NCBI GenBank assembly: GCA_033763735.1
Contig: JANRJY010000069.1
Coordinates: forward strand, 62,001-126,000
DNA from: JANRJY01 sp033763735
Lineage (GTDB): Bacteria > Bacteroidota > Bacteroidia > Cytophagales > UBA9547
Direction: 5' to 3'
DNA length: 64,000 bases
The notes beneath the pieces are model-generated. The model did no database searches and was not told where the DNA came from. It was given only the letters and a program-made list of their open reading frames with translations. Made by a program: the position numbers and the translations under genes. Position 1 is the stretch's first letter; every line of letters starts with the position of its first letter. Shown here one piece after another: positions 55,080 to 62,781 of this stretch.

Positions 55080-55121
55080 CTGCTGTTCGACAATCGCAAT
55101 CGCTAACTTGTCGAACAGCAG
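55080..55121 (-). repeat. REP-like hairpin, right copy
   Basis: Perfect 14-base inverted repeat (CTGCTGTTCGACAA, 55080-55093; TTGTCGAACAGCAG, 55108-55121) with a 14-base loop. Read leftward the loop is GTTAGCGATTGCGA, one base from the left copy. It lies 49 bases ahead of the transposase start. Confidence 0.8.
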
Positions 55122-55209
55122 GGTGTGAAGTCATTTTTTTATTTCGCTCATTATCAAATACTTATCTCTAAATCGTGTCAAACTCGGGAAAGAAATAACG
55201 ATTAGTCTC

Positions 55210-56352
55210 CTACGCCCTCACAATTCTTTTAAACCAAATTTTAAACACAGGGTCCAAAAACTCGGTTTTTGAATAGAGTGAGTCGATAATTTCCTTTTTT
55301 TCGAGTGCGGTTACTGCTCTAAGTACATTGGCCCCAGTTCCAAATTCATACGTTTCAATTAATTCCTTTGAAGTAAAACCATCTTTGTGCCCCTGAGCAA
55401 TGGCTTTAAGATAGTTGACTTGTGTTTTGGTGAGGTCTTCAAAAATTCGTTGAAACATTGGTGCATAGCTATTGATTAACATCTCCAAGCTTTCAGAAAT
55501 AATTTCAGATGTCACTTCCTCACTAGTTTTATGCCATACAAAATATGCAAGGTGTTGCACATAATGTGGGTGGCATTCCATGGTTTCAACTAATTGTTTT
55601 GCGAAGGTTTGGTCAATTTTTTTATTGGTTTGATTAAATATTTTTGAAACATGATTAACCAAATGTTTTGCTTCAATTTTTTTCAGAAAAATAATATCCC
55701 CAAACTTATAAAAAGGATATTTCTGTTTGGCAAACATCACGGACATCATGCTCATTTTGCTACCATATAATATGTACACCACATTTTTGTGATGCTGCCA
55801 ATGCGATCGGAGTTTTTTCTGAAAATTAATTCCTGAGTCAAATTCAGAAATATTCTGAAACTCATCGAGGCACACCACAAGTTTTATATTTTTATCAATG
55901 GCAATTTGTTCGGCCAAGTTTATTACAGCATCCGGGTTTTGTTCTATGTTTTTCTTTTCAAATTTTATTTCAAATTCCACATCTATTTGATTGCCAAACG
56001 AAATTACAGGCATCAGGTTCTTTAAAAATCGGGTAGTATTTGATATTATTTCATCGGTTGTGCTTGCAACAGCCCGCACAAGTGCAATGGAATATTGTTT
56101 ATAAAAATCCTCTTCATCCTTTATGCTGAATAAATCCAGATAACAGTATTTTGTTTTCTTATCTGTGTTTTCTTCTTTTAGTTGATATACCAGTGAGCTT
56201 TTGCCCCATCGTCTTGGGGAAATTATAACGGAATTAATTCCTGAAACAATATTTTGTTTGAGTCGGGCCCTTTCTTCGTCCCTATCTGTAAAGAATTGTT
56301 TGTCAATTACTTTACCAAACATAAAATGCTCATGTTCGTTATTAGTTGCCAT
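55210..56352 (-). CDS. AAA ATPase (ATPase_2 / archaeal-type P-loop family)
   Basis: 380 residues. Walker A SPRRWGKSS (K51), Walker B VVCLDEFQNIS near 160, and a C-terminal winged-helix-like region (about 295-380; LTKTQVNYLKAIAQGHKDGFTSKELIETYEFGT, FLDPVFKIWFKRIV). These match the ATPase_2 family with its C-terminal DNA-binding-like domain, scattered across Bacteroidota and Archaea. The function is not established. A four-site palindrome array overlaps the predicted promoter just upstream, hinting at autoregulation or self-association. Confidence 0.88.
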   Translation of the reverse strand: MATNNEHEHFMFGKVIDKQFFTDRDEERARLKQNIVSGINSVIISPRRWGKSSLVYQLKEENTDKKTKYCYLDLFSIKDEEDFYKQYSIALVRAVASTTDEIISNTTRFLKNLMPVISFGNQIDVEFEIKFEKKNIEQNPDAVINLAEQIAIDKNIKLVVCLDEFQNISEFDSGINFQKKLRSHWQHHKNVVYILYGSKMSMMSVMFAKQKYPFYKFGDIIFLKKIEAKHLVNHVSKIFNQTNKKIDQTFAKQLVETMECHPHYVQHLAYFVWHKTSEEVTSEIISESLEMLINSYAPMFQRIFEDLTKTQVNYLKAIAQGHKDGFTSKELIETYEFGTGANVLRAVTALEKKEIIDSLYSKTEFLDPVFKIWFKRIVRA

Positions 56353-56373
56353 TTATGTAAATTAAATTATATA

Positions 56374-56381
56374 CAAATATA
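56374..56381 (-). promoter_or_regulatory. -7 promoter box for the AAA ATPase gene
   Basis: Leftward TATATTTG matches TAnnTTTG exactly. A TTG inside the first palindrome lies 16 or 19 bases upstream, in the range for a -33 element. The leader would be about 15 bases. The promoter and palindrome site 1 therefore overlap. Confidence 0.55.
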
Positions 56382-56394
56382 GTTATAATATTAT

Positions 56395-56453
56395 TTACAA
56401 CAATGTAATTTACAAACATGTAATTTACATTGTTGTAAATTACATGTTTGTAA
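56395..56453 (-). promoter_or_regulatory. Four palindromic sites TTACAnnnnTGTAA at 15-bp steps
   Basis: Sites begin at 56395, 56410, 56425 and 56440, each exactly TTACA-N4-TGTAA with one base between. The spacers are ACAA, AACA, TTGT and TGTT, so site 3 is the reverse complement of site 1 and site 4 of site 2. The exact spacing, perfect arms and overlap with the predicted -33 element make this look like a cooperative operator for a dimeric protein. Confidence 0.75.
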
Positions 56454-56487
56454 ATTGAATATACGAGTTGATAATCAAATGGATATA

Positions 56488-57264
56488 CTACTTTGTAAGC
56501 ACGAAAAACAAGTCAAAACACTTGTTAGGTTCCTTGCTAATTGAAAAGTCCGATTCTGAAATGGCATTGACCAATGAAGTGTTACCATTCATCATTTTAT
56601 TACGATTTCTTCTGTTGAGATAATCGTAGGGAATACGCAAAATGGGAGCCGGAAGCCAATATTGCATCTGCAAAATATCCCAACGGGTGTATTTTTGTAC
56701 CGATTTTTTATTCAATTCGTAATAATCCCACACTTTTTGATTACCGGTAATTCCTAAAGCATCCGTTTTTGAAAAATGTGTATTCACAAGTTTCTTTAGT
56801 GAATCAAAAGTGTATTCACGTTCGTGCCAAGGGTTGCGGGTGAGAGTAAGTGCAATATTGGGTGTGGTTAAAATCAACTTACCGCCTGGTTTGAGTACCC
56901 TTGATATTTCTTTGATGAATAGTTGATCATTTTGAATATGTTCAATCACTTGGAATGCAACCACTACATCAAATGAATTATCTTCAATGTCATTAAGTGG
57001 AGGTACATTGGTATGTATAAAATTAAATTTGGGGTATTTGGCAGAAAGTTGATTTAATAAATAGTCGTTTTTATCAAGAGCTGTATAATCAGTACAAAGA
57101 GGTGCTAATTTTTCAAGACCTCTACCTTCACCACAACCAATTTCCAACACCTTGCCATTAATATAAGGCTTTGCTGCGTCATAAGCATACAACAATCGTT
57201 GATGAATAGGATTGTCGGAAGCAATTTGTGAAGAAGTGATTTCGGTGGTTATTTGTGCCGCCAT
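56488..57264 (-). CDS. Class I SAM-dependent methyltransferase
   Basis: 258 residues. Motif I VLEIGCGEGRGLEKLAP, then ALDKNDYLLNQLSAKYP, FDVVVAFQVIEHIQND and LKPGGKLILTTPN are the Methyltransf_11/UbiE-like motif set. The substrate is unknown; the C-terminal half (about 150-258) has no recognisable domain. ATG at 57264 with an exact -7 box 26 bases upstream. It is followed by the palindrome array of the next gene. Confidence 0.9.
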   Translation of the reverse strand: MAAQITTEITSSQIASDNPIHQRLLYAYDAAKPYINGKVLEIGCGEGRGLEKLAPLCTDYTALDKNDYLLNQLSAKYPKFNFIHTNVPPLNDIEDNSFDVVVAFQVIEHIQNDQLFIKEISRVLKPGGKLILTTPNIALTLTRNPWHEREYTFDSLKKLVNTHFSKTDALGITGNQKVWDYYELNKKSVQKYTRWDILQMQYWLPAPILRIPYDYLNRRNRNKMMNGNTSLVNAISESDFSISKEPNKCFDLFFVLTK

Positions 57265-57289
57265 AGGTTGGTTAATTGAAAAAGAGATG

Positions 57290-57297
57290 CAAATTTA
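57290..57297 (-). promoter_or_regulatory. -7 promoter box for the methyltransferase gene
   Basis: Leftward TAAATTTG, an exact TAnnTTTG match, would give a leader of about 19 bases. It lies in the 85-base gap after the LptF/G gene. Confidence 0.4.
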
Positions 57298-57349
57298 GGA
57301 CAATTTATAATTCTATTTTTTTTTAAGGATTCAGCAAAACATTAATTAT

Positions 57350-58771
57350 CTACTTTCTTTTAAAGATTCCTTTGAAAAAAGTTCCGATTTTATCAAATAA
57401 TACTGCAAAGTAATCCATTTCAAATATTCTGGAATCGCTTCGTGCTTGGTTCAAAAAGAATAGTCCAATTGGAAAATAAAGCAAATTTCCAAGCCACATA
57501 CCCAATCCAATTGGAAAAAGTCCTTCCTTAGTCCATTTTTCCATAACAATGGTAAGTATATAGTAAATTATAAAAAATATTATCGAGACTAGTGTTGGAA
57601 CTCCCAATCCACCTTTCTTAATTATAGCACCTAAAGGAGCCCCAATCAAAAACATAGCAATGCATGCAAATGAAAAAGTAAATTTTTTGTACCATTCTAT
57701 TTCAAAGCTATTGGCATCGCGTTTCATGCCATCCATTCTTTGTTTTTGAGAGTCAATATATGACCGAACACTACGGGCCGTATTAGTAGCATAACTCAGT
57801 ACATTTTTCTTTAAAACCGTATCCTTATTATAATCATATTTTCGATAACTCGAACGTTTGGTATTTGAATCCACTCTATAGGAGTAATTGTAAAAAGGTT
57901 TAATGCTATTATAAGTAACTTTTACCAAGCTGTCATTTTCGGCATGAAGTGAATCCACATCTTTTTGTAACTCAACTACATTACGCATGATTTTGTTATT
58001 TGCAAAAAGCTCTTCCTGTGTTCGTTGTAAGTCAAATGATTCCATACTGAATACAAATCGACTTTTTACAAAATTATTTCGTACATATTGATCTGAAACA
58101 GGAGTTTGGTTTTCAATTACTTCTGAAAAAGAATTTCCATTGTATAGCTCCATTACTAAATACTTATCATTCATCATCATAAACATTTGACCTGAATCGG
58201 CCATGATTAGGTCAATATTACCTCTACCTTTGGTATGGTCATAAATCATTACCCCTTTTAAGCTTTTCCCGTCCGGATATTTTTTAGTGACTTTAATACT
58301 ATAACCTGGGAGCCCATTGTAAAAAGCCCCTTCCTTAAAATCAAAAGTTGGTTTTTTTTGTCGTACGTCATACATTAAACTAAAAGCTTTCAAATTTGCT
58401 TTCGGAACAATATTATTATTTATAAAAAAAGCAATAAAGCACAAAATCACAGCAATCATAAAAATAGGAAAAATGGCCCTCACAAGTGAAATGCCTGCAC
58501 TTTTAACTGCTGTAAGCTCAGAGAATTCACCCAAATTACCAAAACATATAAGGCTCGATAGTAATACTGCCAAAGGCAATGAAACGGGTGTTACATTAAT
58601 GGAGAAATAAAAAAGCAATTCCAGAAATACTTCTGCACCTAAGCCTTTTCCCACCAAATCAGGGAAATAACGAATCAAATATTGTATTAGAAATATAAAA
58701 ACAACAACTAAAAATGTAAGAACAAACGGTCCAAAAAATGCTTTTAATACCAGTTTGTCAATTTTTTTCAT
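57350..58771 (-). CDS. LptF/LptG family permease (YjgP/YjgQ)
   Basis: Inner-membrane part of the LPS transporter. It has 473 residues: three N-terminal helices (about 12-115), a large periplasmic beta-jellyroll-like domain (about 125-350; KEGAFYNGLPGYSIKVTKKYPDG), and three C-terminal helices (about 365-445). KKIDKLVLKAFFGPFVLTFLV is the usual start. It works with LptB and with LptD, whose gene begins this window. Its first four bases overlap the START-like gene upstream. Confidence 0.92.
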   Translation of the reverse strand: MKKIDKLVLKAFFGPFVLTFLVVVFIFLIQYLIRYFPDLVGKGLGAEVFLELLFYFSINVTPVSLPLAVLLSSLICFGNLGEFSELTAVKSAGISLVRAIFPIFMIAVILCFIAFFINNNIVPKANLKAFSLMYDVRQKKPTFDFKEGAFYNGLPGYSIKVTKKYPDGKSLKGVMIYDHTKGRGNIDLIMADSGQMFMMMNDKYLVMELYNGNSFSEVIENQTPVSDQYVRNNFVKSRFVFSMESFDLQRTQEELFANNKIMRNVVELQKDVDSLHAENDSLVKVTYNSIKPFYNYSYRVDSNTKRSSYRKYDYNKDTVLKKNVLSYATNTARSVRSYIDSQKQRMDGMKRDANSFEIEWYKKFTFSFACIAMFLIGAPLGAIIKKGGLGVPTLVSIIFFIIYYILTIVMEKWTKEGLFPIGLGMWLGNLLYFPIGLFFLNQARSDSRIFEMDYFAVLFDKIGTFFKGIFKRK

Positions 58772-59166
58772 CCTCCGGTTTTTTCTTTAAGGGTTTTAAT
58801 AAAATTATCCCACATTTCATTGAGTTCAATTTCATCATCCATTTCAGAAAAATCTGTAATTTTTAAATAAGTGAGACCAGTAAGTTCGTCCAGTGTCATT
58901 TTAAACTCAACATAATTTGGAATACCTGAATCATCACCCGGTTTAGGAAAAAATTCGTATTTGACATAGCTATTTACTTTGTGCATTTTCAATAAAGCCC
59001 TAAGCGGTTCTCCTTGCCATTCGAAGTGATAAACCTTATCATTATCGATCCATACTTTGTCAACAAACCATTCTTCAAGTTGTTGAGAATTAGTAAAATA
59101 AGGGTAAAGCATCTTTGCAGAGGCCTTAAAATCATATTCCTTAGTAAATTTATATTTGGATGGCAT
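58768..59166 (-). CDS. START-like domain protein
   Basis: 132 residues with a Bet v1/START-like fold: KYKFTKEYDFKASAKMLYPYFTNSQQLEEWFVDKVWI, DDSGIPNYVEFKMTLDELTGLTYLKITDF and ELNEMWDNFIKTLKEKTGG. This matches the short START-like family found next to lptF/G-type genes in Bacteroidota. No ligand is known. It overlaps the permease gene by four bases and is probably cotranscribed. Confidence 0.88.
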   Translation of the reverse strand: MPSKYKFTKEYDFKASAKMLYPYFTNSQQLEEWFVDKVWIDNDKVYHFEWQGEPLRALLKMHKVNSYVKYEFFPKPGDDSGIPNYVEFKMTLDELTGLTYLKITDFSEMDDEIELNEMWDNFIKTLKEKTGG

Positions 59167-59253
59167 ATTTAAAAATTTATTTGTGTTGGTTAAGTCTGCA
59201 TTTTGAGCACAATAATAATGCTTGTTAATTAATTTTGAATCACTAAATATTTT

Positions 59254-60189
59254 TTATTCCAAATGATTTGTTAACATAAATTGGTCTATCATTTCTCGAT
59301 TTGGAATTGATGGTTGCGCTCCAAGTTTGGTAACAGACAATGCTGAAGCTGCACTTGCAAAAATAATTGCGTCTTCGGTTGATTTTCCTTCCGTATATGC
59401 AGTTGCAAATGCACCACAAAAAGTATCGCCTGCAGCTGTCGTATCCAGTGCTTTGACTTTGAAAGTAGGAATATGTCGTGCTATGGTTTTGCTGTAAACA
59501 AATGAACCTTTTGCTCCTAAAGTAATGATTACTTCCTCAGGACCTAAGGCTTGAATTTTTTTTGCAGCATCTAAGATTTGTTGTGGTGTTTCCACTTTTT
59601 GGTTGATCAGAAATTCAGCTTCTGTTTCATTTACCATAAAAGTGTGTATTTTTTTTAAGTATGAAGTTTCAATATTTCTTGGAGGTGCTAGGTTGAATAT
59701 AACTTTTTTACCTTTTCTGGCACATACATCCAATGTGTAATATAAAGTATCTTCAGGTATTTCAAATTGAAGGATTACCCATTCAGCTGCTTCTATTATT
59801 TTTTCAATTCCTGCTATATGACTTTTGGTTAATTTATAGTTAGCACCTGGCGCAACAGCAAGATAATTGGTTCCTGCCTCTCCAATCATAACCAAGGCAG
59901 TGCCAGTAGCTACGTTTTTTTCTTTAAAAACATGAGTTACATCTACTTTATTTTTTTTGAGGTTTGTGATTACTTGTTCCCCTAAGTTATCATCGCCTAC
60001 ACAATTTACAAAACTTACATTACCTCCTGTTAGAGATGCTGCTACCGCCTGATTTGCGCCCTTTCCCCCAAAAGTTTGAATAAAAGCACCATCTGTCACT
60101 GTTTCTCCAAGTTTGGGCAAACGAGGAAGTTTCATAATCATATCAACATTGGAACTCCCAATGACTAAAATAAGGGGTTTTGGAGGCAT
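59254..60189 (-). CDS. rbsK: Ribokinase
   Basis: PfkB-family sugar kinase, 311 residues, expected to phosphorylate ribose at O5. N-terminal VIGSSNVDMIMKLPRLPKLGETV, the substrate-loop GGKGANQAVAASL and the C-terminal DTTAAGDTFCGAFA with its catalytic aspartate are ribokinase signatures. The anion-hole motif reads AAGD rather than the more usual GAGD. No ribose transporter or regulator lies nearby. It starts 5 bases after lon. Confidence 0.92.
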   Translation of the reverse strand: MPPKPLILVIGSSNVDMIMKLPRLPKLGETVTDGAFIQTFGGKGANQAVAASLTGGNVSFVNCVGDDNLGEQVITNLKKNKVDVTHVFKEKNVATGTALVMIGEAGTNYLAVAPGANYKLTKSHIAGIEKIIEAAEWVILQFEIPEDTLYYTLDVCARKGKKVIFNLAPPRNIETSYLKKIHTFMVNETEAEFLINQKVETPQQILDAAKKIQALGPEEVIITLGAKGSFVYSKTIARHIPTFKVKALDTTAAGDTFCGAFATAYTEGKSTEDAIIFASAASALSVTKLGAQPSIPNREMIDQFMLTNHLE

Positions 60190-60194
60190 AAAAA

Positions 60195-62699
60195 TTAATT
60201 ATTTGCTATATCTTCAACTAAGGATTTTTGTTGCTTTTCGTCAACAATTGCAAACTTAACAGGATTTTTTACTTTTTCTTTAAGAAGTGCAATAGATAAT
60301 ACTTCATCCACGTGATTAACATAAGTGATGTTCAAATCTTTAATATACTCCTTATTAATTTCTTCAACGTCTTTTTTGTTTTTTTCACACATTATTATTG
60401 AAGTAATGCCGGCTCGTTTTGCAGCTAATATTTTTTCTTTAATACCACCTACCGGTAATACCTTTCCTCTTAGGGTTATTTCACCAGTCATTGCAAGTTT
60501 GTTTTTTACTTTGCGTTGGGTGAAAATTGAAGCTAAAGAAGTGAACATAGTTATTCCTGCTGAAGGCCCATCTTTGGGAACGGCTCCTGCAGGTACATGT
60601 ATATGCAAATCGTAATTATCAAATATTCTGTAGTCAATGTCCAACTTATCGCAATTGGCTCTGAGGTACGACAAGGCAGCAATGGCAGATTCTTTCATTA
60701 CATCACCTAACTGACCGGAAAGTGTAAGTTTTCCTTTTCCTTTACTTATACTGGATTCAATCACCAATATCTCTCCACCTACTTGGGTCCAAGCCAATCC
60801 TGTAACAATGCCGGCTGCTTCATTGTCCTGATACATTTCTCTGTCAAATGATTCAGAGCCCAGCATTTTTTCAACATCTAAAGGTTGAACTATTGAAGGG
60901 AATGCTTCTTCCATAGCTTTTGATTTAGCAATTTTTCGGCAAATCTTACCAATTTGACGTTCCAATTGGCGTACACCGGATTCGCGAGTGTAGCTATCCA
61001 CTACTTTAAATAAACCTTTGTCTGACAATGTAAAGTCTTTAGGTTCAAGACCGTTCTCTTTCTTTTGTTTTGGAAGAAGGTGTTTTTTGGCAATTTCCAG
61101 TTTTTCTTCAGTTGTATATCCGTTCAATTCTATGATTTCCATCCTATCTCGCAAGGCAGGTTGAATAGTATCCAAAGCGTTGGCGGTAGCTATAAACATA
61201 ACTTTAGAGAGGTCAAAAGGCACATCCAAATAATTGTCCAAAAACTCTAAATTTTGTTCCGGATCAAGTACTTCAAGCATTGCCGAAGAAGGATCACCTC
61301 TGAAATCATTTCCTATTTTATCAATTTCATCTAAAATAAATACAGGATTTGCGGAACCGGCTTTTTTCAAATGTTGAATAATTTTGCCTGGCATGGCTCC
61401 AATATAAGTTCTGCGATGACCTCTTATTTCTGCCTCATCGTGCAGACCACCAAGTGACATTCTGACATATTTGCGATTTAGTGCTTTCGAAATTGACTTG
61501 CCTAATGAAGTTTTGCCAACTCCAGGAGGACCATACAAGCACAATATCGGTGCTTTCATATCATTTTTCAACTTCAGAACAGCCAAATATTCAATTATAC
61601 GTTCTTTTACTTTTTCCAACCCTGAATGCTCGGTGTCTAATATTTTTTTTGCTCTTTTTAAATCAAAATTATCTTTAGTATATTCATTCCAAGGAAGGTC
61701 TACCATATATTCCAAATAGTTCATTGCTATAGGGAATTCCGGAGACATATTGTTCATTCTTGAGGTTTTATTCAGCTCATTTTCAAAAAGTTTGGCAGCT
61801 GCTTCAGACCATTTTTTAGCTTTGCCTTTAGTTCGAAGTTCTTCTATTTGCTTATCTGAACTTTCCTGCCCCAACTCATCTTGAAGTACTTTCATTTGTT
61901 GCCTCAAAAAGTAGTCGCGTTGTTGTTGGTCAATATCGGAGTGTGCTTTCGATTGTATTTCGCGCTTGAGCTCAAGTAGTTGAAGGTCTTTAAGCAAAAA
62001 TTGCAATAATAATTCTGCTCTTTTAATACCTTCATTGATTTCTAAAAGTTTTTGTTTGTCACTAATATCCGCATTGATATTGGAAGACAAAAAATGTGTC
62101 AAAAAAGATGAACTTTCAATATTATCAATGGCAAATTGCGCTTCGCGTGGGATTTCCTGATTCAGTTGCATAATTTTTCGTGCATTTTCACGAATGCTTT
62201 GAATCAATAGTTTTTGTTCTTTGCTCAATTTTGTGGGAAAACTTTCAGGCAATATTTTGACCTTAGCAGTCATGTAAGGCTCGGTTTGGGTAATTTCCAA
62301 TATTTTGAATCGGGAAGTACCTTGGATTATTATTGTGGTGTTGCCATCCGGTAATACAAGTAATTTTAATATTTTGGCAATGGTGCCTACCAAATAAATA
62401 TTGTCTTTGTTGGCATCCTCAGTTGCTGGAGCCATTTGGGCAACTACCCCTATGGTTTTGTCGCCTTTATATGATCTTTTTACGAGTTTAATGGCTTTTT
62501 CTCTTCCTACAGTTATAGGTAGCACCACACCCGGAAACAATACTGTATTTTTTACAGGAAGGATCGGTATGTTTTCGGGTATTTTGGCATTATCGTCATT
62601 TTCACCTGAAGGCATTAATGGAATTAATTCGCCATCATCTATTGGAATACTTTGTAATAAGGTTGTAATCATATATTTGTTTTCTCTTGAACCACTCAT
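60195..62699 (-). CDS. lon: ATP-dependent protease Lon
   Basis: Quality-control AAA+ protease, 834 residues: LON substrate-binding domain (about 40-235; ILPVKNTVLFPGVVLPITVGR), helical linker, AAA+ module with Walker A CLYGPPGVGKTSLGKS and VFILDEIDKIG, and a C-terminal proteolytic domain with the Ser-Lys dyad S713 (DGPSAG) and K756 (GGIKEK). All catalytic residues are intact. It is a little longer than E. coli Lon. ATG at 62699 is used; an ATG nine codons in is also possible. rbsK follows in the same direction. Confidence 0.97.
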   Translation of the reverse strand: MSGSRENKYMITTLLQSIPIDDGELIPLMPSGENDDNAKIPENIPILPVKNTVLFPGVVLPITVGREKAIKLVKRSYKGDKTIGVVAQMAPATEDANKDNIYLVGTIAKILKLLVLPDGNTTIIIQGTSRFKILEITQTEPYMTAKVKILPESFPTKLSKEQKLLIQSIRENARKIMQLNQEIPREAQFAIDNIESSSFLTHFLSSNINADISDKQKLLEINEGIKRAELLLQFLLKDLQLLELKREIQSKAHSDIDQQQRDYFLRQQMKVLQDELGQESSDKQIEELRTKGKAKKWSEAAAKLFENELNKTSRMNNMSPEFPIAMNYLEYMVDLPWNEYTKDNFDLKRAKKILDTEHSGLEKVKERIIEYLAVLKLKNDMKAPILCLYGPPGVGKTSLGKSISKALNRKYVRMSLGGLHDEAEIRGHRRTYIGAMPGKIIQHLKKAGSANPVFILDEIDKIGNDFRGDPSSAMLEVLDPEQNLEFLDNYLDVPFDLSKVMFIATANALDTIQPALRDRMEIIELNGYTTEEKLEIAKKHLLPKQKKENGLEPKDFTLSDKGLFKVVDSYTRESGVRQLERQIGKICRKIAKSKAMEEAFPSIVQPLDVEKMLGSESFDREMYQDNEAAGIVTGLAWTQVGGEILVIESSISKGKGKLTLSGQLGDVMKESAIAALSYLRANCDKLDIDYRIFDNYDLHIHVPAGAVPKDGPSAGITMFTSLASIFTQRKVKNKLAMTGEITLRGKVLPVGGIKEKILAAKRAGITSIIMCEKNKKDVEEINKEYIKDLNITYVNHVDEVLSIALLKEKVKNPVKFAIVDEKQQKSLVEDIANN

Positions 62700-62781
62700 C
62701 CTTTTCCTTGTATTAGAACATATGATTTATCAATTATTATGCCAATGTTAATTTATTAATTCAGAACTTTATTGAAGTAAA

